64,000 bases of DNA from Robertmurraya_A mangrovi (GCF_034427655.1 NZ_JAXOFX010000014.1:1-64000), one strand, 5' to 3'; counted from the first letter of the stretch, positions 25,570-34,132 are shown. The notes: a model not told the origin generated them from the sequence alone. Numbers and translations: made by a program.

Positions 25570-26343
25570 TTGTCAATGCTTACTATTGATGATATTAACC
25601 TACATTATTCTGTAGCTGGAGAAGGTACACCTATCGTATTTGTTCATCCACCACTGCTTACAGGTGAAAATTTTAAATATCAAAAAGAAGAGCTGTCCAA
25701 ATTTTTTAAGGTTATTACTTTTGACATTAGGGGACACGGGAAAAGTAATTATTCAAGTACTCCGATTACATACGAACTGATTGTTGAAGATATAAAAAAG
25801 TTACTAGACCATTTGGGTATTCAAGAAACTTTTTTATGTGGTTATTCTACGGGAGGTACAATTGTGTTGGAGTTTTTACTAAGCAATTTCGACCGTTCCT
25901 TAGGAGGAATGCTCATTGGGGGAATTTCAGATGCCAAAGAAAAAATGCTGTACAAAAAAATCTCTATTGCAAGAAATTTAGCAAAAATAGGTGCTAAAAA
26001 GCTTTTGGCAGGGGGTATTTGTTTAGGTAATTCAGATTCAAACAAAACATTTAAGTGCTTATATAAAGAAGCAATAAAAGGGGATATAAAGAATATAGAG
26101 CAGTATTACCACTATAGCATGGTTTATAACTGTACACCTCGTCTAGCAAATATTAAACCTCCTATATTATTGGTATACGGGGAAAAAGATAAACAATTTC
26201 ACAGTTATGCCAATCTTCTTCACGAAAGAATTCCGAATAACGAGTTGAAGTTTATTAAAAAAGCAAAGCATCAAATTCCAACAAAGAATCCAAAAGAATT
26301 AAACATGCTGATAAAACAATTTATCAATAGGGTAGAAGGATGA
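25570..26343 (+). CDS. Alpha/beta-fold hydrolase
   Basis: TTG start (25570), with AAAGGTGA 6 bases upstream; ATG at 25576 is an alternative. 257 residues. The nucleophile elbow is GYSTGG (about 97-102), the acid is D in YGEKDKQFH, and the His is in KKAKHQIPTKN. The oxyanion block FVHPPLLTG stands for HGxxG-like residues but lacks the second glycine. The substrate is unknown; esterase or haloperoxidase-like roles are possible. Confidence 0.8.
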   Translation: MSMLTIDDINLHYSVAGEGTPIVFVHPPLLTGENFKYQKEELSKFFKVITFDIRGHGKSNYSSTPITYELIVEDIKKLLDHLGIQETFLCGYSTGGTIVLEFLLSNFDRSLGGMLIGGISDAKEKMLYKKISIARNLAKIGAKKLLAGGICLGNSDSNKTFKCLYKEAIKGDIKNIEQYYHYSMVYNCTPRLANIKPPILLVYGEKDKQFHSYANLLHERIPNNELKFIKKAKHQIPTKNPKELNMLIKQFINRVEG

Positions 26344-26363
26344 GGGGGATTGTGGCAAATAAA

Positions 26364-26428
26364 AGAGGCTCTTCGTATGGGCTTTGAAACAAAACTTTGT
26401 ACTAAAAGCCGTATACTATTAGAGCCTC
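26364..26428. terminator. Long bidirectional hairpin terminator
   Basis: AGAGGCTC pairs with AGAGCCTC across a 65-base structure, with an inner GGGCTTT/AAAAGCC stem. It lies between the convergent hydrolase and chemotaxis genes. Confidence 0.7.
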
Positions 26429-26439
26429 AATGTAATAAT

Positions 26440-27915
26440 CTACATATCCTTAATCTTGTCTGCAGCAGCAGCAGTCTCTTCCACATAACGAGCAATCTTT
26501 TGGTTGTCTTCATTTAAGGTTTCGATTGTTGCGTTCATCTCTTCTAGACCCGCGGTAGCTTGTTCAATAACAGCTGCTAATTCTTTCGTAGCTGTTTCCA
26601 CCTCAAAGGATTGAGTTTTGATATCATCAACCGACCCTTTGAATTGTATAAATTCTACATCTAAATTCTTTAGGTTAGACTCTACTTGATTAAAAAATCC
26701 AGAAACTTCTTCAACTGTTACTAAGCTTTCTTTTAGTTTAGAATTACTTTCTTTCATTTTGGAGAAAGCAGTAGAGTTTGTCTTATTAACTTCTGATAAA
26801 TTCTCTGTGATTTGAATAGCAGTTTCTCTTGTAATTTCAGCTAACTTACGTATTTCCTCTGCTACTACTGAAAAACCTTTCCCTGCTTCACCCGCTCGTG
26901 CCGCTTCAATTGAGGCGTTTAGAGCTAATAAATTTGTTTGTTCAGTAATACTTTGAATGTTTCCTATAAAGCTATTTGTTTCCTCAATTTTGTTGGTTAA
27001 GCTAGCAAATGTTTCACTTAAATCAGTAATAGATTCCCCGAGATTCTTCATATCGTGCTGAAGATCCTCCATTTTTTCTGCCCCTTTGTTGACTGATTGA
27101 GCAGCAATCGTGGTCTCATTTGAAAGATTAACGGACACTCTAGACATGTCATCCATCTTCAGTTTTGTTGATTCTGCATTTCCCGCAATATAATTAATCT
27201 GTTCTGTTTGAACTTGACTTCCAGCAGAAATCTCTGAAACAGCAATTCTCATCTCACTCTGAGCAGTAACATGGGTTTGAACTTGCTTGTTTATTTTTTT
27301 GAGACTATCAGTAATAACAGCCATTTCTTTTTGAAGTAATTGATTGTAAGATTCTTTCTTTTCTTGTTCTAATTCAGACTGTTCTAAGAAAGTCTCAAGA
27401 GATCGATACTGTGCAGTGTTTAAGCGTATTAAGATAAACAAAACTAAACCAATAAGTGTGTAAACTAGTAGTGCTAGTGGAAATATTTCTTTTAAAAACG
27501 GTACCATCTCTGTTGCATACATATGATTCAGAATAACGCCGATAAACCCTAAAGAGTAACCTAATAAAAATAAATTTCTGTTAAAATGTACAGACGAGAT
27601 AATAGCTAAGAAAAAAAGTACCAATAGAAAGGCCCCTGACCCACCAAAAATGAATAGTTGAGCAAATGTAAAGATAAATATCATCAAAAGCGAAGCATAT
27701 GGAAAAATCTTAGGCTTTATTAATATCTTCCCAAATAAGAAATAAAACAGGAGGAAGAAGAATAACTCCCCACCATAAAGTATCATCTTGAGCAGTTCAT
27801 CGTTTGATAAAATAGTAAATAATAGACCACTGACTAATGATATGGAAAAACTGACAAGCATCAGTGTATTTTTCTTCGAGATATCATTCGCTTTTAAAGT
27901 CTGAATAGCCTCCAT
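26440..27915 (-). CDS. Methyl-accepting chemotaxis protein with a membrane-only sensor
   Basis: A 491-residue MCP. The N-terminal 185 residues hold about six transmembrane helices and no extracellular sensor or HAMP domain. The cytoplasmic signalling domain follows, with the hairpin tip EAARAGEAGKGFSVVAEEIRKLAE near residue 335. Receptors of this kind are thought to sense membrane-related or intramembrane cues. The motAB genes start 340 bp upstream on the opposite strand, so it lies beside the flagellar motor genes. Confidence 0.88.
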   Translation of the reverse strand: MEAIQTLKANDISKKNTLMLVSFSISLVSGLLFTILSNDELLKMILYGGELFFFLLFYFLFGKILIKPKIFPYASLLMIFIFTFAQLFIFGGSGAFLLVLFFLAIISSVHFNRNLFLLGYSLGFIGVILNHMYATEMVPFLKEIFPLALLVYTLIGLVLFILIRLNTAQYRSLETFLEQSELEQEKKESYNQLLQKEMAVITDSLKKINKQVQTHVTAQSEMRIAVSEISAGSQVQTEQINYIAGNAESTKLKMDDMSRVSVNLSNETTIAAQSVNKGAEKMEDLQHDMKNLGESITDLSETFASLTNKIEETNSFIGNIQSITEQTNLLALNASIEAARAGEAGKGFSVVAEEIRKLAEITRETAIQITENLSEVNKTNSTAFSKMKESNSKLKESLVTVEEVSGFFNQVESNLKNLDVEFIQFKGSVDDIKTQSFEVETATKELAAVIEQATAGLEEMNATIETLNEDNQKIARYVEETAAAADKIKDM

Positions 27916-28258
27916 GTTGACCCCCTTAGATCCTTTGTACTATACGATATTCACAAACAATTTAGTTGTTTAATAGAGTAAAGTACAAATGTATTCATTT
28001 AGTAGTTTATTATATTTTTAACAATAGTAAATAGTAATTTATTCCTATAGTTAGAGGAAACGAGGTTAATCCTTTATTCCTACAATGTCCTGTACAGTTA
28101 TATAAAAAATAAAATAAATATCCCTTAAAAAAAGTAGGAATCTGTCGAAATAAATAAAAATAAGAGATTTTATTTACAATTAAAAACTATTTTTAGTACA
28201 TTTAAACTATAAATAGATTAGTATTTTAGTCATAACAGAAAAAGACAGGTGAACATTC
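27916..28258. other. Divergent intergenic region between mcp and motA
   Basis: The 343 bp are AT-rich. Weak TTTACA and TACATT hexamers 18 bp apart lie near 28175-28205 on the plus strand, a possible sigma-A promoter for motA. I see no repeat, RNA motif or clear operator. Confidence 0.4.
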
Positions 28259-29053
28259 ATGGATAAAACGTCATTAATAGGTCTCATTTTAGGATTTGTA
28301 GCAGTTCTAGTAGGTATGTTTTTTAAAGGAGTTAGTCCAGCAGCGTTGTTGAATCCAGCAGCGATTCTAATCATCTTACTAGGAACAGCAGGGGCAGTAA
28401 CCATTGCCTTCCCAACCGATGAAATAAAAAAGGTACCCAAGCTTTTTGGAATCTTATTTAAAGAAAAAAAGCTAATGGATCCCGTTGAGTTAATTAAGAT
28501 GTTCTCAGATTGGGCTCAACTTGCTAGAAAAGAAGGTTTACTTGCGTTAGAAACAAAAACGAATGAAATCGATGATGATTTCTTGAAAAATGGTTTATCT
28601 CTAGCTGTTGATGGTCAAAGTGCGGATTACATTCGTGATGTATTGACAGAAGAAATTGAAGCAATGGAAGAGAGACATCAAGCCGGTGCATTAATTTTTA
28701 CCCAAGCCGGTACATATGCTCCTACTCTAGGGGTTTTAGGAGCGGTAGTAGGTCTGGTTGCCGCGTTAAAATATATGAATGATATTGATGGATTAGGAAA
28801 AGCCATTAGTGCGGCATTTATTGCAACGCTTTTAGGGATTTTCACTGGGTATGTACTTTGGCACCCATTTGCGAACAAATTAAAACGTAAGTCAAAGCAA
28901 GAATCAAAGATTAAGCACATGATGATTGAAGGAATTTTATCCATCCTAGAAGGGGAAGCACCAAGGGTTATTGAACAAAAATTAGCGTCCTATTTACCAG
29001 CAAGTGAAAGGAAAAAAATCCTTGCAGAAGGTGAAGTGAAGAAAGATGAGTAA
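28259..29053 (+). CDS. motA: Flagellar motor stator protein MotA
   Basis: A 264-residue protein with four TM helices. The conserved LSLAVDGQSADYIRDVL, EAMEERHQAGA, and TQAGTYAPTLGVLGAVVGLVAAL segments are those of MotA, including the conserved prolines of the stator. Overlaps motB by 8 bp, so translation is coupled. Together they form the H+ (or Na+) channel that drives the flagellum. Confidence 0.97.
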   Translation: MDKTSLIGLILGFVAVLVGMFFKGVSPAALLNPAAILIILLGTAGAVTIAFPTDEIKKVPKLFGILFKEKKLMDPVELIKMFSDWAQLARKEGLLALETKTNEIDDDFLKNGLSLAVDGQSADYIRDVLTEEIEAMEERHQAGALIFTQAGTYAPTLGVLGAVVGLVAALKYMNDIDGLGKAISAAFIATLLGIFTGYVLWHPFANKLKRKSKQESKIKHMMIEGILSILEGEAPRVIEQKLASYLPASERKKILAEGEVKKDE

Positions 29054-29840
29054 GCGGGGAAAAAAGCATCATCATGAAGAGCACGTTGATGAGTCATGGT
29101 TAATTCCATATGCGGATTTATTGACACTTTTACTAGCCCTGTTTATCGTACTCTTCTCCATGAGTTCGTTGGACGCAAAAAAATTCCAAGCAATGTCAGA
29201 AGTATTTAATGAAGCATTTTCTAGTGGTACGGGAATATTCGAATATCCGAGTCCAATACCAGAAGATAAGGCTGCTGCACCTGATGAGCAAGAAAAAGAA
29301 GAAGATCAAGAGAAAACGGATAAAAAAGAGAAAGCAAAGATTGATCAAGAAAAACGGGAAATGTTGGCTAAACAAGCAGATAAGAGAGAGCTTGAGTCGA
29401 TTGAGAAAAAGGTTAACTCTTACATAAAAGATAAGAAGTTAAGTGACCAACTTGAAGCGACCATGACTGACGAAGGGTTACTAGTAATGATTCGTGACAA
29501 CGTGTTGTTTGAGTCAGGAAGTGATGAAGTAAGAAGACAGGACTTAAAAATTGCTGAAGAAATATCAGACTTGTTAGTCATGAGTCCACCTAGAAATATT
29601 GTTATTAGTGGTCATACGGATAATGTTCCCATCAAGAATGCACGGTTCTCATCAAACTGGGAATTAAGTGTGATGCGTTCGATTAATTTTATGAAGATTC
29701 TGTTGGAAAACGATCAATTAGATCCTAGTTGGTTTAGTGCAAAGGGATTTGGGGAATTTAACCCGATTGCTTCTAATAAAACGACTGAAGGTAAAGCGAA
29801 GAATAGACGTGTAGAAATACTTATATTACCGAGAAATTAA
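29046..29840 (+). CDS. motB: Flagellar motor stator protein MotB
   Basis: A 264-residue protein. One TM helix (about 22-40) carries the ion-binding Asp24 in PYADLLTLLLALF. A charged linker with EKEEDQEK-type repeats (residues 85-120) is followed by an OmpA-like peptidoglycan-binding domain with SGHTDNVP and NRRVEILILPRN. The stator plug and anchor are as in Bacillus MotB. Operon with motA; terminator just after the stop. Confidence 0.97.
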   Translation: MSKRGKKHHHEEHVDESWLIPYADLLTLLLALFIVLFSMSSLDAKKFQAMSEVFNEAFSSGTGIFEYPSPIPEDKAAAPDEQEKEEDQEKTDKKEKAKIDQEKREMLAKQADKRELESIEKKVNSYIKDKKLSDQLEATMTDEGLLVMIRDNVLFESGSDEVRRQDLKIAEEISDLLVMSPPRNIVISGHTDNVPIKNARFSSNWELSVMRSINFMKILLENDQLDPSWFSAKGFGEFNPIASNKTTEGKAKNRRVEILILPRN

Positions 29841-29851
29841 TAATTAAAAAT

Positions 29852-29885
29852 AAAGACGCATGGGGTATAAACCTATGCGTCTTTT
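29852..29885 (+). terminator. Terminator of motAB
   Basis: AAAGACGCAT and a matching ATGCGTCTTT arm, with a CTTTTC tract after it. Confidence 0.88.
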
Positions 29886-29911
29886 CGTAATTAAACTATT
29901 GATAGATTTAT

Positions 29912-30028
29912 TTACTCGTTAACTTCTTGTTTCGGTACTTCCGGTTTGCACATACGATCTAATAAAACACCAGCTAAAAACATGCATGCAATCGGAACTG
30001 TAAAATTAATTACATGAATCACCGTCAT
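29912..30028 (-). CDS. Small single-pass membrane protein (38 residues)
   Basis: The 38-codon frame starts at ATG (30028 reading left) with AAAGGGGTATTTCC upstream. The protein MTVIHVINFTVPIACM continues as one hydrophobic helix (residues 4-23), with a short charged tail DRMCKPEVPKQEVNE. Good ribosome site, clean membrane helix and isolated position argue for a real small gene. No family recognised. It is convergent with motB. Confidence 0.6.
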   Translation of the reverse strand: MTVIHVINFTVPIACMFLAGVLLDRMCKPEVPKQEVNE

Positions 30029-30252
30029 GGAAATACCCCTTTCGTATTGGATTATCTTGGTATTATTATATGACAAAGTTCACATTATAGACAATTATTA
30101 TTCACGAAATATTCAATAATCAATATTGACAATACGTGTAAAGCTATTATCGATACATAAATTAAGGTTTGTTAGAAAATACCTTGCATCATTTTTAGAC
30201 ATTTGTTTATAATAAGGACATGTGTTGTTAATAATTTTGGGAGCGATAAACC

Positions 30253-31347
30253 ATGAGTGAAAAAGAATCTTTAATCTTGAATCTCATTGAAGAGGATCCT
30301 TTTATTTCACAAAATGACCTTGCGGACAAGACTGGCTTATCTCGTTCAGCTGTTGCAGGTTATGTATCTTCTTTAACAAAGCAAGGAAAACTCCTAGGTA
30401 GAGCATATGTAATCCCAAAGAAAAAGAGAGTTCTTTGCGTAGGAGGAGCAAATATTGATAGAAAGTTTCAGATGCTAGAAGAGTTAGTTAATCACACATC
30501 TAATCCTGTTAATAGCTCCGCCTCTTGTGGTGGAGTGGCACGTAATATAGCTGAGAATTTGGGGAGACTGGATGTAGATGTTTCCTTAATGACTGTAGTT
30601 GGAGAGGATCATGAGGGGAAATGGCTACTCGAAAAAACAGCAACTTTTGTAGAAGTAGATCCTTCACAAAAACTTCCTAATCAATCAACAGGTACTTACA
30701 CAGCTGTTCTTGATAAAGATGGAGAATTACAAGTGGCATTTGCTAGTATGTCTATATATGATTCCATTAATCCTGATTTTGTAGATGAGAAGTGGGGTTA
30801 CTTTGCTTCTGCAGAACTGGTGATGATAGATACAAACTTCCCAGCAGATGTTTTAGAGAAAATAATCACTCGCTGTGAAATAGAGAATATTCCCGTTTGT
30901 ATAACAACAGTTTCCACACCGAAAGTAAAGCGACTTCCAGTAAGCTTAAAAGGTGTTAAGTGGCTAATTGCTAACCAAGACGAGGCAGAAGCTCTCGCAG
31001 GTTATAAAATTTCCAGTGAAGCTGATTTATTTAAAGCCGCTGAGATCATCATGGAAAAAGGCGTAGAGAAAGTCATTATTACAAGAGGCGATAAAGGGCT
31101 AATCTACTATACGAAAGATCTTGGATCAGGGGTTTTAATTCCTCCTAAAGTAGAAGTGGTAGACGTAACAGGTGCTGGAGACTCCTTGGTAGCCGGGATT
31201 ATGTATGCTTCATTAAAAGGGGTAAATATTGAAAATGCATGTAAAGTTGGAATGACCTGTTCGATCTTAACTTTACAATCAAAAGAAACGGTTAATTCTA
31301 ACTTGAGTCCAAGTAAAATAGAGGAAACAAATAGTCAATATTTTTAA
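30253..31347 (+). CDS. psuK: Pseudouridine kinase with N-terminal winged helix
   Basis: A 364-residue protein: winged-helix DNA-binding segment at residues 1-55 (LIEEDPFISQNDLADKTGLS), then a PfkB/ribokinase kinase. PfkB signature 2 DVTGAGDSLVAGI near residue 300; glycine-rich GGANIDRK start of the kinase at about 62. It phosphorylates pseudouridine to pseudouridine 5'-phosphate; psuG lies 28 bp downstream. The fused HTH suggests the kinase also regulates its own operon. Confidence 0.9.
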   Translation: MSEKESLILNLIEEDPFISQNDLADKTGLSRSAVAGYVSSLTKQGKLLGRAYVIPKKKRVLCVGGANIDRKFQMLEELVNHTSNPVNSSASCGGVARNIAENLGRLDVDVSLMTVVGEDHEGKWLLEKTATFVEVDPSQKLPNQSTGTYTAVLDKDGELQVAFASMSIYDSINPDFVDEKWGYFASAELVMIDTNFPADVLEKIITRCEIENIPVCITTVSTPKVKRLPVSLKGVKWLIANQDEAEALAGYKISSEADLFKAAEIIMEKGVEKVIITRGDKGLIYYTKDLGSGVLIPPKVEVVDVTGAGDSLVAGIMYASLKGVNIENACKVGMTCSILTLQSKETVNSNLSPSKIEETNSQYF

Positions 31348-31374
31348 ATAAAATTTCCTTAAAGGAGAATAAAT

Positions 31375-32289
31375 ATGTTAAATAATTATCTTGAATATTC
31401 TAAAGAGGTTGCTGAAGCAAGAGAAAAAAATCTGCCCGTTGTTGCTCTAGAATCAACGATTATTTCACATGGAATGCCTTATCCACAGAACGTACAAACA
31501 GCAAAAGAAGTTGAGGAAATCATTCGCCAAAAGGGAGCGGTACCTGCTACTATCGCTATATTAAATGGAAAGATAAAAATTGGATTGTCTGATGAAGAAT
31601 TAGAGTTTTTAGCTCAAAGTAAAGAAGTGGAGAAGGCAAGTAGAAGAGACTTACCGTACTTGTTGGCTAACAAGAAAAATGGTGCAACAACTGTTTCTGC
31701 TACCATGATTTGTGCAGCATTAGCAGATATTAAAATATTTGTTACAGGTGGAATCGGAGGGGTTCACCGTGAAGCTGAAACGACAATGGATATATCTGCG
31801 GACCTTCAAGAATTAGCTCAAACTAATGTGGCCGTTGTTTGTGCAGGTGCAAAATCCATCTTAGATATTGGATTAACACTAGAATATCTTGAAACTCACG
31901 GTGTTCCTGTTATCGGATATAAAACAGATTTACTCCCAGCTTTCTATACTCGAACAAGTCCTTTCCATGTAAATTATCGAGTGGAAGATGCAAATGAAAC
32001 AGCAAAAATGTTAAAAACGAAATGGGACTTAGGTCTAAATGGTGGAGTAGTGATTGCTAATCCAATTCCGGAGAAAGATGCACTAGAGGAATCATTCATT
32101 ACAAATATTATTGAGCAAGCGTTAGCAGAAGCAAAGGAAAATAATATTGCTGGGAAAAAGGTTACTCCTTTCTTATTAGGAAAAGTGAAAGAACTGACTG
32201 AAGGAGCTAGCTTGACAGCCAATATTGCCTTAGTAAAACACAATGCAGAAGTAGGAGCGCAAATCGCAGTAAGCCTAAATAAACAATAA
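31375..32289 (+). CDS. psuG: Pseudouridine-5'-phosphate glycosidase
   Basis: A 304-residue PsuG protein. The conserved block ESTIISHGMPYPQN at residues 22-35, GATTVSATMICA, and FVTGGIGGVHREAE are family signatures; the Lys and Asp residues of the manganese/substrate site are in the same regions. It splits pseudouridine 5'-phosphate into uracil and ribose 5-phosphate. Co-transcribed with psuK; followed by a strong terminator. Confidence 0.95.
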   Translation: MLNNYLEYSKEVAEAREKNLPVVALESTIISHGMPYPQNVQTAKEVEEIIRQKGAVPATIAILNGKIKIGLSDEELEFLAQSKEVEKASRRDLPYLLANKKNGATTVSATMICAALADIKIFVTGGIGGVHREAETTMDISADLQELAQTNVAVVCAGAKSILDIGLTLEYLETHGVPVIGYKTDLLPAFYTRTSPFHVNYRVEDANETAKMLKTKWDLGLNGGVVIANPIPEKDALEESFITNIIEQALAEAKENNIAGKKVTPFLLGKVKELTEGASLTANIALVKHNAEVGAQIAVSLNKQ

Positions 32290-32297
32290 AAATATGT

Positions 32298-32338
32298 TGG
32301 ACGAGCCTTAGGAATTAATAAAGGCTCGTTTTTTTTTG
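32298..32338 (+). terminator. Terminator of psuKG
   Basis: ACGAGCCTT and AAAGGCTCGT stem around an ATTAAT-rich loop, then nine T. Confidence 0.9.
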
Positions 32339-32667
32339 TTTACCCTGTTCAATATAGTGTTTTTTTTACATTTAATCGTTCGATAAAATGAACAAAAATA
32401 ACTGAGTGCCATTCTATTTTATAGATGAAACCAATAAAATAGAATATATAATTCATTATTAAGAACGTTTTGGTGTGTTCTTAGGTCTAAGGAACTGAAG
32501 TAAGGAAGGTGTTATTACCTAGAATGAATCTACTTTGATTGCATATTTAGTATAAGAAGATTTGTTGGATGATCCTAAGTTCATTAGGTCGAACACTGAT
32601 TGATTTGTTTGTGATAAAGGTTCTTTTGTTAACATGCTTTTAAAAACCATGAAGACAGGTGAGGAGA
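32339..32667. other. Intergenic region upstream of the zinc-ribbon gene
   Basis: About 330 bp, AT-rich. Partial inverted repeats such as AAGAACG/TGTTCTTAGG are visible, but I see no convincing ORF, RNA motif or promoter. Confidence 0.35.
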
Positions 32668-32868
32668 ATGTACCGTAAAGATTGCGATAAGTGTCTAAGA
32701 TCTTCTTATAGTAGTAGTGAGTTTGGTGAGTGGGCCTGTCCGATTTGTGGGAACGATTTAACCAATCATCCGTTCTTTGATGCCATCACTTTTGAAAGGA
32801 TACATGTGAATATGTCTAGCAAGAAGTTAAAAATGTATAAACAAAAAGACAAGTTTGTCAATGACTAA
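32668..32868 (+). CDS. Small zinc-ribbon protein
   Basis: The 66-residue protein begins MYRKDCDKCLRSSYSS and later has CPICGNDL; the CxxC...CxxC pattern (residues 6-9 and 27-30) is a zinc ribbon. AGGTGAGGAG just upstream favours the ATG at 32668 over the GTG nine bases earlier. Function unknown; a role in nucleic acid or regulator binding is only suggested by the fold. Confidence 0.7.
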   Translation: MYRKDCDKCLRSSYSSSEFGEWACPICGNDLTNHPFFDAITFERIHVNMSSKKLKMYKQKDKFVND

Positions 32869-33114
32869 AGTCCTATATGGAGACAAAGTTCAAAAAAATT
32901 ATTCGATGAAAAATAGCAAATAAGTCTAAATCCCCCTAGTGACTTTTTGACTTATTTACCTTTATAAAGAATATGATAGCGTAATATTGTATAAAAATGA
33001 CAAGAATTGTAGAAGAAAGGAGTTCACAAAATATTTATAATTGACAAAAAACCCGCATGATAATGAACCGAACCTAGTAAACTATAAATAGGGAGTAAGG
33101 AAGCAAGTCATTAG
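32869..33114 (+). other. Region upstream of the c-di-GMP riboswitch
   Basis: Contains TTGACT (near 32948) with TATGAT about 19 bp further, and TTGACA near 33042 with AT-rich stretches after it. Either may be the promoter of the riboswitch-sinI unit; neither is well spaced. No ORF. Confidence 0.35.
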
Positions 33115-33208
33115 ATACAGAAAAAGGCAAACCTATTGAAAGGTAGGGACGCAAAGTCTCGGGTCTAAGGTAGTTAGAAACTAGCGCTATGATGGCTGGA
33201 CTGCCTGG
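33115..33208 (+). promoter_or_regulatory. Cyclic-di-GMP-I riboswitch (GEMM-I)
   Basis: The aptamer core is plainly GEMM-I: GGCAAACC, a CCTATT/GGTAGG hairpin closed by a GAAA tetraloop, GGGACGCAAAGTC, then a tetraloop-receptor pair TCTAAGG...CTATGATGG, and the closing TGCC. P1 is AGGCA/TGCCT. It lies 30 bases upstream of the sinI-like gene on the same strand. A short AATACGA/TCGTATT hairpin and the GGGGGGAAAG ribosome site follow, so control may be by terminator or by ribosome access. Confidence 0.92.
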
Positions 33209-33238
33209 AATACGAATCGTATTTTGGGGGGAAAGAAT

Positions 33239-33388
33239 GTGATTGAATCTAGAGTGGTCATCGAGGAACTTGACTTTGAATGGATGCAGCTGATATTAGA
33301 GGCTAGGAGGTTAGGGTTACAAAAAGAAGACATTAAAGAATTTCTAAGTCAAAATGGCATGAAGGAAATGACTATTGAGAATCGCTAA
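33239..33388 (+). CDS. sinI: SinI-like antirepressor
   Basis: A 49-residue protein from GTG 33239, with GGGGGGAAAG just upstream. The core EELDFEWMQLILEARRLG (residues 9-26), then KEDIKEFL, matches the SinI interaction helices (L-D-x-E-W, A-x-x-x-G). In B. subtilis SinI binds SinR, stopping it from repressing biofilm matrix genes. Here the gene follows a c-di-GMP riboswitch; a plausible SinR is 340 bp away on the opposite strand. The short length makes it easy to miss. A weak terminator and a MITE-like repeat come after it. Confidence 0.87.
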   Translation: MIESRVVIEELDFEWMQLILEARRLGLQKEDIKEFLSQNGMKEMTIENR

Positions 33389-33418
33389 AGCTATAGACAG
33401 ATGAATATTGTTAAAGCT

Positions 33419-33463
33419 AAGTGTTTCTTAAAAGGGATATTTCTTTTGAGAAATGCTTTTTTG
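33419..33463 (+). terminator. Probable terminator of sinI
   Basis: GTGTTTCT and ATTTCT arms with AGAAATGC before TTTTTTG give a modest hairpin. It precedes the dispersed repeat. Confidence 0.5.
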
Positions 33464-33467
33464 TTTA

Positions 33468-33665
33468 GGCTCTTTTCTAAAACTTTGTTGCTTCTCACAT
33501 ATATAATTTTGCCTATAATATATCATGCTTTATTGGGCTTAAAAGGTTATCAGTTTTAGAAAAAGCCTTACCATCTAAATTTGTAGCACTCTTTAACTAT
33601 TAAGGGTAAAAATCGGCTTTTGGATTTTTACAAATAACAATAATCATTACGAATACAGCCTTTGT
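33468..33665 (+). repeat. Dispersed MITE-like repeat, family E, copy 2
   Basis: Same orientation and nearly the same sequence as 2272-2466: GGCTCTTTTCTAAAAC, inverted GTTTTAGAAAAAGCC, CCATCTAAATTTGTAGCAC, and a GTAAAAATCGGC...GGATTTTTAC hairpin. It lies exactly between sinI and sinR, so the element may have inserted there. Confidence 0.8.
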
Positions 33666-33725
33666 TTGAAAAAAATAAAAACCTGCCAAGACAGGTTCAA
33701 TACATAGTATATCATTATTTCACAT

Positions 33726-34049
33726 TTATTTACTTTGATTGGCTCTCCATTTATTAAACTCAAGGTATTCACGAAATTGATCCTTTGATACCCCGGAATC
33801 CATTGCCTCTTTTACAATTTTAAGCCACTCAGAATCTAACTCATCCTTGTTTGGCTGTTCATGGATTAAATGGTCCACAGGTACATGTAAGACAGCAGAA
33901 ATTTTTTCTAGAAATTGTATAGAAGGATTTCTTTGTAAGTTACGTTCTAATGAACTTAAATAAGACTTTGCGACCCCAGCTTGCTCAGCTAATTCTGATA
34001 GGGATAGTTTTCTTTCTTGGCGAAGTTTCTTAACGCGATCACCGATCAT
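33726..34049 (-). CDS. sinR: SinR-type transcriptional regulator
   Basis: A 107-residue SinR. Cro/CI-type helix-turn-helix (about 17-36, LSELAEQAGVAKSYLSSLER), NPSIQFLEKISAVLHV linking helices, and the C-terminal Sin domain LDSEWLKIVKEAMDSGVSKDQFREYLEFNKWR that contacts SinI. In B. subtilis SinR represses matrix and other genes. Here it is convergent with sinI, not co-linear as in B. subtilis. An AGAACAgatTGTTCT palindrome lies about 70 bp upstream, a possible SinR site. Confidence 0.95.
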   Translation of the reverse strand: MIGDRVKKLRQERKLSLSELAEQAGVAKSYLSSLERNLQRNPSIQFLEKISAVLHVPVDHLIHEQPNKDELDSEWLKIVKEAMDSGVSKDQFREYLEFNKWRANQSK

Positions 34050-34117
34050 AAAGTCTCACACACCTTTGTCTATATATAATTTAATCATATCAAATAAATT
34101 CAAATAGTTCCATATTT

Positions 34118-34132
34118 AGAACAGATTGTTCT
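34118..34132. promoter_or_regulatory. GTTCT palindrome upstream of sinR (possible SinR operator)
   Basis: AGAACAGATTGTTCT is a perfect inverted repeat of AGAACA. B. subtilis SinR recognises GTTCTYT motifs; here GTTCTAT occurs on the plus strand. It lies in the sinR-acyl-CoA dehydrogenase divergent gap and could serve either gene. Confidence 0.5.
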
